Shown in pieces: positions 36,205 to 44,786 of a DNA stretch of 64,000 bases. The notes beneath the pieces were generated by a model. The model was not told where the DNA came from. It was given only the letters and a program-made list of their open reading frames with translations, and ran no database searches. The stretch spans positions 4,340,001-4,404,000 of the forward strand of contig NZ_CP062159.1 in assembly GCF_014844035.1 (NCBI RefSeq). The letters run 5' to 3'. The translations under genes and the position numbers were made by a program. The stretch's first letter is position 1. Each line of letters opens with the position of its first letter. The DNA is from Flavobacterium sp. MDT1-60. GTDB lineage: Bacteria; Bacteroidota; Bacteroidia; Flavobacteriales; Flavobacteriaceae.

Positions 36205-36212
36205 TATTTTTG
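36205..36212 (+). promoter_or_regulatory. TAnnTTTG -7 box before the BatA-type gene
   Basis: TATTTTTG at 36205-36212 matches the -7 consensus, 41 bases before the ATG at 36253. A TTG occurs at 36177-36179 but is 25 bases away, longer than usual. Confidence 0.4.
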
Positions 36213-36252
36213 GCCAGTATCTACAAAACGTAGTGAATAAATCGAAGCCGGA

Positions 36253-38181
36253 ATGCACTTTAAACACCCCGAAATTCTATACTTTCTATTCTTATTGATT
36301 GTTCCAATTTTGGTGCATTTGTTTCAATTACGACGTTTTAAAACTTCTTATTTTACGAATGTCAAATTCTTAAAAGAACTTGCTGTTCAGACACGAAAAA
36401 GTTCTAAGATCAAAAAAAGACTATTATTAGCAACCCGCTTATTATTATTAACTTGTGTTATCGTAGCTTTTGCTCAGCCCTATTTCGAAGCCAAAGACAG
36501 CAAAAATGCGTCAAACGAAATGTATATTATTTTAGACAATTCGTTTAGTATGCAGGCTAAAGGTAAAAAAGGTGAATTATTGAAACGTGCCGTTCAGGAA
36601 TTACTGGAAAATACGCCGGAAACCGCTCAATTTTCGTTATTAACCAACACTGAGAATTACTGGAATACAGATATAAAATCTTCTAAAAGTGCTTTACAGA
36701 ATTTAAAATACAGCGCTACGCCTTTTGAACTTTCGTCAATAATGGCAAAAATAAAAGCGCATAAATCGGCACATAAAAAAGATATTGTTATCATTACTGA
36801 TGCTGTTGGCTTAGCCGAAAAGGATATAAAAAACATCGATTCTGAAGAGAAACCTTATTTTATTATTCCGGAAGCTGAACAAAAAAATAATGTTGCCATT
36901 GACAGTGTTTTTATTAATCAGACATTAGAAAATTTTTATGAAATCGGAATAAACTTATCGGCTTATGGCGATGATTTTATTCCGATTTCAATGGCATTAT
37001 ACAATCAAAATAAATTGATTGCCAAAACCATTATTAATTTTGACAAGAAGAAAAAGGAAATCAATTTTACGATTCCAAAAGAAGCTTTTCATGGTTATGT
37101 AACTATTGAAGATAACGGTCTGACTTACGACAACAAACTTTACTTCAGCATTTCAAAAGCAAAAAAAACAAACGTTATCAGCATTGGAGAACCAGAAAAA
37201 AGTAATTTTTTATCCCGAATTTACACTTCAGCTGAATTCAATTACAATAATTATTCAGTCAGCAGTTTAGACTACAATAGCCTTGAAAAACAAAATACTA
37301 TTATTCTAAATGAATTAGTTGAAGTTCCACAAGCACTACAAACTACTTTGAAAGCATTTGTTTCTAAAGGTGGAAATTTAGTTGTAATTCCTTCTGAAAA
37401 AACTTCGGTTTCAAATCTCAATTCTTTTCTTGGAAATTTTGGAAAAGTTCAGTTTAAAAATCTTGAAAACAAAAGCAAATTAATTACTAAGATCAACTTT
37501 GATCATCCATTATTTTCTGGGGTTTTCGAAAATAAAATCACTAATTTTCAATATCCAAAAACCAATAATTCGTTTGATATTTCAAGTCCATATCCGGCAG
37601 TTTTATCTTATGAAGATCAAAGTGTATTTGTAACGGCCATTCAAAATCCGGTTTCTGGAATCACTGTTTTTTCAGCGCCAATAAATTCGGAAAATTCAAA
37701 CTTTCAGCAATCACCTTTAATTGTGCCTCTTTTTTATAAAATGGGACAAAACAATCAAAAAACGGGTGTAAACGCTTTGACAATTGGCAGTAATCAGCCT
37801 TATTTTGTGGATGTTTTGTTGACGAAAGATGCCATTTTGGAAGTAAAAGGAAATGAAGATTCTTTTATTCCGATTCAGCAAATATTGAATAACAAAGTAA
37901 AATTAACTTTCAATGACTTCCCGGAAACGGCTGGGAATTACAGCATTTTTGATAAAAAACAATCTGTTGAAAATCTAAGTTTCAATTACAAACGAAGCGA
38001 AAGTGATTTAAGTCAGGTCAATACCAATGTGGTTTCAGATTTTAAAACTGCCGACACAATTTCGACCATATTTAACACCTTACAAACTGAACGAACTGAC
38101 AGCCAAATTTGGAAATGGTTTGTTATCTTTGCACTGTTATTTTTAGCATTAGAAATGGCAATTATCAAGTTTGTGAAGTAA
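36253..38181 (+). CDS. BatA/VWA-domain membrane protein
   Basis: A 642-residue inner-membrane protein. The N-terminus has the BatA pattern: span about 7-22 (LYFLFLLIVPILVHLF), QLRRFKTSYFTNVKFLKELA, and a second span about 56-75. A von Willebrand A domain follows with MIDAS residues LDNSFSMQ (Asp-x-Ser-x-Ser). A large mixed region follows, then a C-terminal span (FVIFALLFLALEMAIIKFVK). BatA-like proteins work with MoxR ATPases and envelope proteins; none lies here. It may form an operon with the dihydroorotase-like gene, but a repeat lies between. Confidence 0.88.
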   Translation: MHFKHPEILYFLFLLIVPILVHLFQLRRFKTSYFTNVKFLKELAVQTRKSSKIKKRLLLATRLLLLTCVIVAFAQPYFEAKDSKNASNEMYIILDNSFSMQAKGKKGELLKRAVQELLENTPETAQFSLLTNTENYWNTDIKSSKSALQNLKYSATPFELSSIMAKIKAHKSAHKKDIVIITDAVGLAEKDIKNIDSEEKPYFIIPEAEQKNNVAIDSVFINQTLENFYEIGINLSAYGDDFIPISMALYNQNKLIAKTIINFDKKKKEINFTIPKEAFHGYVTIEDNGLTYDNKLYFSISKAKKTNVISIGEPEKSNFLSRIYTSAEFNYNNYSVSSLDYNSLEKQNTIILNELVEVPQALQTTLKAFVSKGGNLVVIPSEKTSVSNLNSFLGNFGKVQFKNLENKSKLITKINFDHPLFSGVFENKITNFQYPKTNNSFDISSPYPAVLSYEDQSVFVTAIQNPVSGITVFSAPINSENSNFQQSPLIVPLFYKMGQNNQKTGVNALTIGSNQPYFVDVLLTKDAILEVKGNEDSFIPIQQILNNKVKLTFNDFPETAGNYSIFDKKQSVENLSFNYKRSESDLSQVNTNVVSDFKTADTISTIFNTLQTERTDSQIWKWFVIFALLFLALEMAIIKFVK

Positions 38182-38211
38182 AACTTATCGTCTTTCTTTT
38201 TTGCTTTTAGT

Positions 38212-38313
38212 TTGTCATTCCGAGGAACGAGGAATCTCCGCGAGAAGCTCGACAAAGATTGGCTTTCCGTTGCGGAGTTACTTGCGGAGATTTCTCCTCC
38301 GTCGAAATGACAA
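38212..38313. repeat. GTCATTCCGAGGAACGAGG-type inverted repeat
   Basis: A 102-base non-coding element with ends TTGTCATTCCGAGG and TCGAAATGACAA. Inside, AATCTCCGCGAG and CTTGCGGAGATTTC are also complementary, giving a long imperfect hairpin. I recall this element as dispersed in Flavobacteriia genomes; only one copy lies here. Confidence 0.6.
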
Positions 38314-38372
38314 CCTTTATGACTAAAAATGTTTAAAAATTAAGATTCCAATTAAAATAAATTTATCTACAT

Positions 38373-39629
38373 ATGAAAATATTAATCAGAAGCGCCAAAA
38401 TTATCGATTCAAAAAGTCCGTTTCACAATCAGACCGTTGATCTTTTAATTGCAGATGGTTTAATTGAAAAAATAGGAACTTCACTTCTTGATATTGATGA
38501 TACAACCGAAGTAAAATTTGATAATTTGCATCTTTCTCATGGTTGGTTTGACAGCAGTGTTTCGTTTGGAGAGCCAGGTTACGAAGACAGAGAAACAATT
38601 GCAAATGGGTTGAATGTTGCAGCAAAAAGTGGTTTTACAGGCGTGGCGTTACAGCCTAACTCCTTCCCTATAATTGATAATCAATCTCAGGTAAATTTTG
38701 TAAAAAATAAAGCAAATGGTTTTGCTACAGAACTTTTTCCAATCGGTGCTTTAACCAAAGCCAGCGAAGGAAAAGACATGGCTGAATTATTTGACATGAA
38801 GAAAGCAGGCGCAATCGCTTTTGGAGATTACAATAAAAGCCTTGATAATGCCAATCTGTTAAAAATTGCTTTGCAATATGTACAGGATTTTGATGGTTTA
38901 GTAATTGCTTATTCTCAAGATGCCAACATCAAAGGAAATGGAGTTGCAAATGAAGGAATTGTATCTACAAAATTAGGTTTAAAAGGAATTCCCAATTTAG
39001 CCGAAGAATTGCAAGTTATCCGAAACTTATTTTTATTAGAATATGCAGGAGGGAAACTTCATATTCCAACAATATCTACGGCAAAATCAGTTGAATTAAT
39101 TAAAGAAGCTAAAGCCAAAGGATTACAAGTAACTTGTAGTGTTACGGTACATCATTTAGTTTTAACCGATGAAAAATTAGAAGGTTTTGATACCAGATAT
39201 AAAGTAACTCCTCCATTGCGAACTGAAGCCGACAGAACTGCTCTTGTGAAAGCAGTTTTAGACGGAACAATTGATATGATAACTTCAGACCATAATCCGA
39301 TTGATATTGAATTCAAGAAAATGGAATTTGATACCGCTAAAAATGGAACAATTGGTTTAGAAAGTGCTTTTGGAGCTTTATTAACTGTTTTACCTTTAGA
39401 AACAGTAATCGAAAAACTAACTTTAGGAAAAGCAGTGTTCGGAATTAAAAATAATCCAATTGCCGAAGGTTCTAAAGCCAACTTTACTTTCTTTACTCCT
39501 GAAGGAAAATCAACTTTTACGAAAGAAAATATTCTTTCAAAATCTAAAAATTCTGCTTTTTTAGGAACTGAAATTAAAGGTTCTGTTTATGGAATTTTAA
39601 ATCAAAATAAACTTGTTATCACAAAATAA
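38373..39629 (+). CDS. Dihydroorotase-like protein without metal ligands
   Basis: A 418-residue amidohydrolase-fold protein closest to class I dihydroorotases (EPGYEDRETIANGLNVAAKSGFT at 67-89, TPPLRTEADRTALV, ITSDHNPID). The metal-binding HxH after the first strand, normally DxHVHLREPG, is DSSVSFGEPG: Ser62 and Ser64 replace both His and Gly66 replaces the substrate Arg. The HCED-like site reads AYSQD. The Asp of SDHNP and one HIPTIST His remain. It should not be an active zinc enzyme, so a structural role like the inactive PyrC' of some ATCase complexes is possible. Annotators often call it pyrC; I withhold the symbol. Confidence 0.85.
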   Translation: MKILIRSAKIIDSKSPFHNQTVDLLIADGLIEKIGTSLLDIDDTTEVKFDNLHLSHGWFDSSVSFGEPGYEDRETIANGLNVAAKSGFTGVALQPNSFPIIDNQSQVNFVKNKANGFATELFPIGALTKASEGKDMAELFDMKKAGAIAFGDYNKSLDNANLLKIALQYVQDFDGLVIAYSQDANIKGNGVANEGIVSTKLGLKGIPNLAEELQVIRNLFLLEYAGGKLHIPTISTAKSVELIKEAKAKGLQVTCSVTVHHLVLTDEKLEGFDTRYKVTPPLRTEADRTALVKAVLDGTIDMITSDHNPIDIEFKKMEFDTAKNGTIGLESAFGALLTVLPLETVIEKLTLGKAVFGIKNNPIAEGSKANFTFFTPEGKSTFTKENILSKSKNSAFLGTEIKGSVYGILNQNKLVITK

Positions 39630-39634
39630 TTAAA

Positions 39635-39961
39635 ATGAATAATTCAGTACAAGAGGGAAAATCAATCGCCATTACCAGTTATATTTTGATCATTGGTGTT
39701 TTAATTGCGATGTCGATGAACTCTGAAAATAAAAATAGTTTTGCGTCTTTTCATATTCGTCAGGCTCTGGGTTTGTCTTTGACTTTTATTTCTTTCGGAG
39801 CCATTATCAGCAACTTTGATAGCTTTATGATCACCTTCCCAATGTGGATCTGTATTTCAATTTTATGGACTTACGGGATTTTCAGTGCTATTCAGGGACA
39901 GACAAGACCAATTCCTTTAGTTGGAAATCTTTTTCAAAAATGGTTTAAATCGATAGGATAA
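39635..39961 (+). CDS. Small multi-span membrane protein (Tic20/DUF4870-like)
   Basis: A 108-residue membrane protein with about three helices: IAITSYILIIGVLIAMSMN (11-29), LSLTFISFGAIISNFDSFMI and TFPMWICISILWTYGIFSAIQG. The FHIRQALGLSLTF motif between is characteristic of the Tic20/DUF4870-like import-component family. Function in bacteria is not known. It starts 5 bases after the dihydroorotase-like gene, so the two are probably co-transcribed. Confidence 0.75.
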   Translation: MNNSVQEGKSIAITSYILIIGVLIAMSMNSENKNSFASFHIRQALGLSLTFISFGAIISNFDSFMITFPMWICISILWTYGIFSAIQGQTRPIPLVGNLFQKWFKSIG

Positions 39962-40073
39962 ATAAAATTCCAATCCCGAAGTTTCGGGAAAATTCCAAAT
40001 TCCAAAAACTTTGTCAAAGTTGAAAACGTAAACTGAGGCTTACAATTTATAACTTACAATTCACAATTAAAAA

Positions 40074-40715
40074 ATGAATCTATCTTTAGAATATAAAATA
40101 CAAGAACCAAAAGTTATTTTAGATAAAAATCCGGTTTTAATATTATTACACGGATACGGAAGCAACGAGGCCGATTTGTTCTCGTTTGCGACTGAACTTC
40201 CAGATAACTACTATATTATTTCTGCAAGAGCGCCTTATGATTTACAATATGGAGCTTATGCCTGGTATGCGATTAATTTTGATGCTGATCAGAATAAATT
40301 TTCAGATAATGAAGCTAAAACTTCACGTGATTTAATTGCAAAATTTATTGACGAATTAGTAGCCAATTATCCTATTGATGCCAACAACATAACGCTGATT
40401 GGCTTCAGTCAAGGTTCAATTTTAAGTTATTCAGTTGCACTTTCTTATCCTGAAAAAGTACAAAGAGTAGTTGCCATGAGTGGTTATTTTAATAATGAGA
40501 TTATTAAAGAAGGTTTCGAGAAAAATGATTTCAAAAACCTAAAAATATTTGCTTCACACGGAACTGTTGATCAGGTAATTCCTGTAGATTGGGCAAGAAA
40601 AACTCCTGCTGTTCTGGAAAACCTAAATATTCCGATTACATATAAAGAATATCCTGTTGGTCACGGAGTTGCTCCTCAGAATTTCTTTGATTTTAAGAAT
40701 TGGCTTGTGGGCTAG
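40074..40715 (+). CDS. Alpha/beta hydrolase, phospholipase/carboxylesterase type
   Basis: A 213-residue hydrolase. The oxyanion strand LILLHGYGSNEADLFSFATE is near the start; the nucleophile elbow is GFSQGS, the acid Asp is in HGTVDQVIPV and the His is in YPVGHGVAPQ. The fold matches the small carboxylesterase/acyl-protein thioesterase family (YpfH/EstB-like). It acts in the cytoplasm; the ester is not known. It lies in a run of plus-strand genes (dihydroorotase-like, Tic20-like, this, isochorismatase). Its stop codon begins a dispersed TTTTCAG repeat. Confidence 0.9.
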   Translation: MNLSLEYKIQEPKVILDKNPVLILLHGYGSNEADLFSFATELPDNYYIISARAPYDLQYGAYAWYAINFDADQNKFSDNEAKTSRDLIAKFIDELVANYPIDANNITLIGFSQGSILSYSVALSYPEKVQRVVAMSGYFNNEIIKEGFEKNDFKNLKIFASHGTVDQVIPVDWARKTPAVLENLNIPITYKEYPVGHGVAPQNFFDFKNWLVG

Positions 40716-40741
40716 TTTTCAGTTTTCAGCCGCAGTTTACA
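40713..40741. repeat. TAG-TTTTCAG repeat, copy 3
   Basis: Begins at the TAG stop of the esterase gene: TTTTCAG, TTTTCAGCCGCAG, then TTTACAA. It is the third copy fused to a stop codon. Confidence 0.5.
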
Positions 40742-40761
40742 ACAATCTAAATCCTTAAAAA

Positions 40762-41331
40762 ATGGATATTACTAAAATTGATAATCCCGCATTAATCCTA
40801 ATTGATATTCAAAAAGGATTTAATGATGTTTCCTATTGGGGCGGCGATCGTAATAATGTAAATGCAGAACAAAAGGCTGGTGAACTTCTTGAAATTTGGA
40901 GAGCTAAAAAACTGCCCATTTTCCATATACAACATTGTTCCTCTAATCTGAATTCGATTTTAAATGAAACAAATCCGGGTAACGAATTTCAGGACGTTGT
41001 AAAACCGATTGAAGGTGAAATTGTCATCAAAAAGAACGTAAACAGTGCTTTTATTGGAACGAACTTAAAAGAGTTACTTGATGATGCAAAAATCGAAAAT
41101 CTTGTAATTGTAGGTTTAACAACAGATCACTGTGTTTCTACAACTACCAGAATGGCAGGGAACTTTGGCTATACAACCTATTTAGTTTCTGACGCAACGG
41201 CAACTTTTAATAAGAAAGGCATAAACGGAGAAGATTTTTCTGCAGAAACAATTCACCAAACTGCTTTAGCTAGTTTGAATGAAGAATTTGCTCAGGTTGT
41301 TACTTCTGATTTTATAAAAGAAATAGTTTAA
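40762..41331 (+). CDS. Isochorismatase-family cysteine hydrolase
   Basis: A 189-residue cytoplasmic hydrolase of the isochorismatase/nicotinamidase fold. The triad is the Asp of LILIDIQKGF, the Lys of IVIKKNVNSAF and the Cys of LTTDHCVSTTTRMAG, followed by the cis-peptide region typical of the family. The substrate could be an isochorismate, nicotinamide or another amide. The SAFIGTNLKELL segment agrees with small stand-alone members. It is 46 bases after the esterase gene; both may be in one transcript, which a bidirectional hairpin at 41396 ends. Confidence 0.88.
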   Translation: MDITKIDNPALILIDIQKGFNDVSYWGGDRNNVNAEQKAGELLEIWRAKKLPIFHIQHCSSNLNSILNETNPGNEFQDVVKPIEGEIVIKKNVNSAFIGTNLKELLDDAKIENLVIVGLTTDHCVSTTTRMAGNFGYTTYLVSDATATFNKKGINGEDFSAETIHQTALASLNEEFAQVVTSDFIKEIV

Positions 41332-41395
41332 TTAATGAAATCCTGCGATTTCTACATTAACAATTGACTGAAAAACACTCTAAAGATTTATAACA

Positions 41396-41427
41396 AAAAA
41401 GGCGAGAAAAATATTTCTCGCCTTTTT
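41396..41427. terminator. Bidirectional terminator after two convergent genes
   Basis: A perfect 14-bp stem (AAAAAGGCGAGAAA at 41396-41409, complement at 41414-41427) with a 4-base loop lies between the isochorismatase gene and the frameshifted lipoprotein gene. Its presence inside the uncorrected frame of the latter shows that the frame is wrong there. Confidence 0.9.
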
Positions 41428-41439
41428 ATGTTTACATGA

Positions 41440-41888
41440 CTATTGTCCTGTATAAATAATTTTATCTCCTTTTTTAGAACATATCCCTTCCAGGGAATTA
41501 ACTGTAGATCATCTTTTACCCAGGAGTCTCCTTCTGATTTTCTTTCCAGAATAATAGATTCTTTTTGAGTATCTAAGAAAAGTTCTGCCTTATCCCCATC
41601 AAAGATTACGTAGGCAACTGTTGTATAGGTTTTTCCGTCTTCGGCGTGAGATAATTTAGTACTGTTTTCAAAAATCCGGATGCATTCTTTTTTAAGAATA
41701 GACCAGGTATAACCTGCAGAAGCTTTACAGCCATTAGTATCTGAATCTCCTCCAACAACAGCCGGAGAGTTAGTTTCTTCTTTTGCAGCTTTTGTAGTTT
41801 CTTGTGAGGGTTTCTTTTCTTCAGAAACTTTTTTCGCACAAGAAAATGAAAGACCAATAATAATCGAAAATAAAAATATCTTTTTCAT
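41440..41888 (-). pseudogene. Small lipoprotein, frameshifted near its end
   Basis: A lipoprotein (MKKIFLFSIIIGLSFSC) with a Lys/Glu/Ser linker and a folded domain KASAGYTWSILKKECIRIFE and VAYVIFDGDKAELFLD. The original frame runs 41888 to 41388, through the terminator hairpin, an unnatural end. At a run of six T (41470-41475; A on the coding strand) the -1 frame gives KKGDKIIYTGQ then TAG at 41440, 13 bases before the hairpin. One added A gives a natural 149-residue protein. The junction CTA AAA AAG is again an in-frame A-AAA-AAG. Function unknown. Confidence 0.82.
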
Positions 41889-41935
41889 AAATCCTATTTT
41901 TTAAAAAGTGGTGATAAAAAATAGCATTCTAAATA

Positions 41936-42439
41936 CTATTTTTGATACAACCAGCTTTGATTAACCTCAAAAGTAATATTATCATCGTTATCAACAAAAT
42001 ATTTTAACAAGACTTCTCCCCATAATTCTCCATTACTGTAATCTGCAATGATCCATCTGTGGTTTAGAATTTTTATTTTATTGATGATAAATTTGTTCGG
42101 ACCAATTTTATCCTGACCTGTATAAGGATTCCCGTTTGGATTAGCATTTAAATCCAATAATTTCTCTGTTACAACCGGAATCAATTTTTCATATAAAATT
42201 ACTTTTCCACCAGAAGCGCTATTGTCAAAATAATTCTGAGCATTTTCATTATGTTCTAAAGAAAAATAATCGGCTTCGGCCAATTTTCCTGATACTAAAT
42301 TTATACTGTCTCTAAGCTTCTTAGTCGTTTTATCATATCGTTCTTGTCCAAATTTCACTTCTCTGCTGTAAAACATATAAGTAAAAATATTCATTAATAT
42401 CGCAAGGATAAAAAGGTAAAGCATTAAGGATTTTTTCAT
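41936..42439 (-). CDS. Hypothetical membrane-anchored protein
   Basis: A 167-residue protein with one N-terminal span (MLYLFILAILMNIFTYMFYS, about 6-25) and a periplasmic part. The helix REVKFGQERYDKTTKKLRDS follows, then beta elements such as GPNKFIINKIKILNHRWIIADY and GELWGEVLLKYFVDNDDNIT. I know no family function. It lies between an MBL-fold gene, 12 bases upstream, and the frameshifted lipoprotein, 47 bases downstream, so probably one transcript of three genes. Confidence 0.7.
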   Translation of the reverse strand: MKKSLMLYLFILAILMNIFTYMFYSREVKFGQERYDKTTKKLRDSINLVSGKLAEADYFSLEHNENAQNYFDNSASGGKVILYEKLIPVVTEKLLDLNANPNGNPYTGQDKIGPNKFIINKIKILNHRWIIADYSNGELWGEVLLKYFVDNDDNITFEVNQSWLYQK

Positions 42440-42451
42440 TTTGTAATATAA

Positions 42452-43216
42452 TTAAATTGTAATTTCTAAGTTATCATAAGCCAGGAAGACATTTTCAGGA
42501 AGTTCTTTTTGTACTTCTTCATGAAACCCTAAAACATGGCTAATATGCGTTAAATACGCTTTTTCTGGTTTGACTAAATTGATGAAATCAAGAGCTTCCT
42601 GCAAATTAAAATGTGTGTCATGAGGTTCGACACGCAAAGCATTCACCACCAAAACCTTTAGATTTTTTAATTTTTCAACTTCGACTTCTTCGATCGTTTT
42701 GACATCGGTTAAATAGGCAAAATCATCAATACGATATCCAAAAACCTGTAAATCGCCATGCATTACGTTTACCGGAATCGCCATTTTATCGCCGACAGCA
42801 AATGGTTCGTTATTTATTACTTCGATTGTTTTTACGCTTGGGGCTCCCGGATATTTATTTACGGTTTCGAAAACATATTCAAAACGACGTTTTAGATTGT
42901 CGATTACGCGTTCGTGGCCATAAACCGGAATTTCTCCCTGACGGAAATTAAACGGACGAATATCATCTAAACCAGCTGTATGATCAGCATGTTCATGTGT
43001 AAATAGAATTGCATCGAGTTTTTGACAGCCGCATGAAAGCATTTGCTGTCTAAAATCGGGTCCGCAATCGATTACATATGAATGCTCATTCCACGTAATC
43101 CAAATGGCTACGCGAAGCCTTTTATCCTTAGCATCAGTGCTTTTACAAACGGGATGATCGACCCCAATAATCGGGATACCTTGAGAAGTACCAGTGCCTA
43201 AAAAATATACCTTCAA
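42452..43216 (-). CDS. MBL-fold metallo-hydrolase (PhnP-like)
   Basis: A 254-residue metallo-beta-lactamase-fold protein. The start VYFLGTGTSQGIP and the zinc motif FTHEHADHTAGLDDI (HxHxDH) are complete, with a VNVMHGD His, a LTDVKT Asp and YLTHISH at the end. A cysteine-bearing HPVCKSTDAKDKRLR loop recalls PhnP-like phosphodiesterases. The likely reaction is cleavage of a phosphodiester, but the substrate is not known. Its genes downstream are small envelope proteins. It is divergent from the large unknown gene at 43307. Confidence 0.88.
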   Translation of the reverse strand: MKVYFLGTGTSQGIPIIGVDHPVCKSTDAKDKRLRVAIWITWNEHSYVIDCGPDFRQQMLSCGCQKLDAILFTHEHADHTAGLDDIRPFNFRQGEIPVYGHERVIDNLKRRFEYVFETVNKYPGAPSVKTIEVINNEPFAVGDKMAIPVNVMHGDLQVFGYRIDDFAYLTDVKTIEEVEVEKLKNLKVLVVNALRVEPHDTHFNLQEALDFINLVKPEKAYLTHISHVLGFHEEVQKELPENVFLAYDNLEITI

Positions 43217-43276
43217 TTGAACTTATTTTTTTTACAAAAATAGGATTATTTCTCTTTCATTAGAAGCCTAATTTAC

Positions 43277-43284
43277 TAACTTTG
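43277..43284 (+). promoter_or_regulatory. TAnnTTTG -7 box before the conserved unknown gene
   Basis: TAACTTTG at 43277-43284, 22 bases before the ATG at 43307, matches the Bacteroidota -7 consensus. No convincing TTG at -33. Confidence 0.4.
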
Positions 43285-43306
43285 TAACAAATCTATTTAA
43301 AATAAA

Positions 43307-44767
43307 ATGGGTACAGAAATAAAACTCAAAGGTGACAAGGTCATCGAACAGATTCCTTCTATAAAAGACAAAGCGTTACGCATTAATTTAAACGAGAATA
43401 TTTACGGAACATTTGCTGAAATTGGCGCTGGACAAGAGACAGTAAGACATTTTTTCAGATCCGGAGGTTCATCGGGAACTATTGCAAAAGCTATGTCTGC
43501 CTATGACAAAGATTTTAGTGACGCCGTTTACGGAATTGAAGGCGACGGCCGCTACGTTACTGAAAACCGACTCAAAAAAATGTTAACCTTTGAAGGTGAA
43601 CTAATTGAAGAGCGTTTAAGTAGAGAAAAACACCCCAATAAACTTTTCTTTAGTTATGCCAATACGGTTGCTACTATCGATTTTGCCAAACAATTTAAAG
43701 GTCACGGCTGGGTTGGAATCCGATACCAAATTGAACCAGACGAAGCTTATAACGAAATTATTCTTCACATTCGTTTTAAAGAAACTGACGCCCGACTACA
43801 ACAAGAAACATTAGGAATATTAGGTGTTAACTTAATTTACGGTGCTTTTTACAAATACAACGATCCAAAACGATTACTTCGTTATTTATATGATCACTTA
43901 GATAAAGACCAGCTTGAAATCGACACTATAAACTTCTCAGGACCTCGTTTTGCTGATGTTGACAATCGTTTAATGAGTTTACAACTGGTTAAAAACGGAA
44001 TGACAGATGCCGTAATGTTTAACCCTGAAGGGAAAAACGTATTGCCAGCCGCCGTTTTATACAAAAAAAACCTTCTTGCTTTTAGAGGAAGTTTCCGTCC
44101 GGTTACGAATGTAAACCTTGATATGTACGAGAAATCATTAAAAATGTTTCTTGACGAAAATAAGGTAGAAAAAGACAATACATTGGTTGTTTTTGAAATT
44201 ACACTTTCAAATTTACGTTCAGATGGTGAAATTGATGAACGTGATTTTATGGACAGAGCCGAATTACTTTGTTCATTAGGTCAGACCGTAATGATTTCGA
44301 ATTTCCAGGAATATTATAAGGTTGTGGAATATTTTGCTAATTATACCAAAGCAAGAATGGGATTAGCAATGGGTGTAAATAATTTAGTTGATATTTTTGA
44401 TGAGAAATACTATCGTCATTTAAGTGGTGGAATTCTGGAAGCTTTCGGAAAATTATTCTACCGCGACATGAAAGTATTCTTATATCCAATGTTGGGTGAA
44501 AATGGTGAAGTTATTACTTCTGATAATCTAAAAGTACATCCAAGAATGAAAGAATTATATAAATTCTTTAAGTTCAACGGAAAAGTCGTTGATATTGTAG
44601 ATTATAATCCAGACATATTAAATGTATTCTCACGCGAAGTTTTAAAAATGATCAGTCAGGGAAAAACAGGATGGGAACCAATGCTTCCTTCTGGAGTTGC
44701 CGAAATTATAAAGGAACATCATCTTTTTGGATATCATCCGCAAAAAGAATTAGAACAAAATACATAA
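43307..44767 (+). CDS. Conserved cytoplasmic protein of unknown function
   Basis: A 486-residue soluble protein with no leader. I recognise it only as a conserved Flavobacteriia protein, sometimes given doubtful names such as TonB-dependent receptor or nicotinate-nucleotide adenylyltransferase. It has no barrel or adenylyltransferase motif (no HxGH in the right place). Marked stretches are FAEIGAGQETVRHFFRSGG, AMSAYDKDFSDAVYGIEGDG, NKLFFSYANTVATIDFAKQF and ALRSFRPVTNVNLDMYEKS-like segments. The GAGQ and GSSGTIAKAMS loops could bind a nucleotide or phosphate. Its terminator is broken by an insertion sequence. Confidence 0.8.
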   Translation: MGTEIKLKGDKVIEQIPSIKDKALRINLNENIYGTFAEIGAGQETVRHFFRSGGSSGTIAKAMSAYDKDFSDAVYGIEGDGRYVTENRLKKMLTFEGELIEERLSREKHPNKLFFSYANTVATIDFAKQFKGHGWVGIRYQIEPDEAYNEIILHIRFKETDARLQQETLGILGVNLIYGAFYKYNDPKRLLRYLYDHLDKDQLEIDTINFSGPRFADVDNRLMSLQLVKNGMTDAVMFNPEGKNVLPAAVLYKKNLLAFRGSFRPVTNVNLDMYEKSLKMFLDENKVEKDNTLVVFEITLSNLRSDGEIDERDFMDRAELLCSLGQTVMISNFQEYYKVVEYFANYTKARMGLAMGVNNLVDIFDEKYYRHLSGGILEAFGKLFYRDMKVFLYPMLGENGEVITSDNLKVHPRMKELYKFFKFNGKVVDIVDYNPDILNVFSREVLKMISQGKTGWEPMLPSGVAEIIKEHHLFGYHPQKELEQNT

Positions 44768-44786
44768 TAAAAAGTCCCTTATTTGG

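Noticed and set aside
38013..38255. 80-codon frame on the minus strand
   Set aside because: It is antisense to the BatA-type gene and read from a repeat element; no coding character.
38373..39629. Assigning the symbol pyrC
   Set aside because: The metal ligands and the substrate Arg are missing, so enzyme identity is not supported.
41388..41439. C-terminal tail of the frameshifted lipoprotein in the given frame
   Set aside because: It is encoded by a terminator hairpin and the -1 frame has a natural stop before it.
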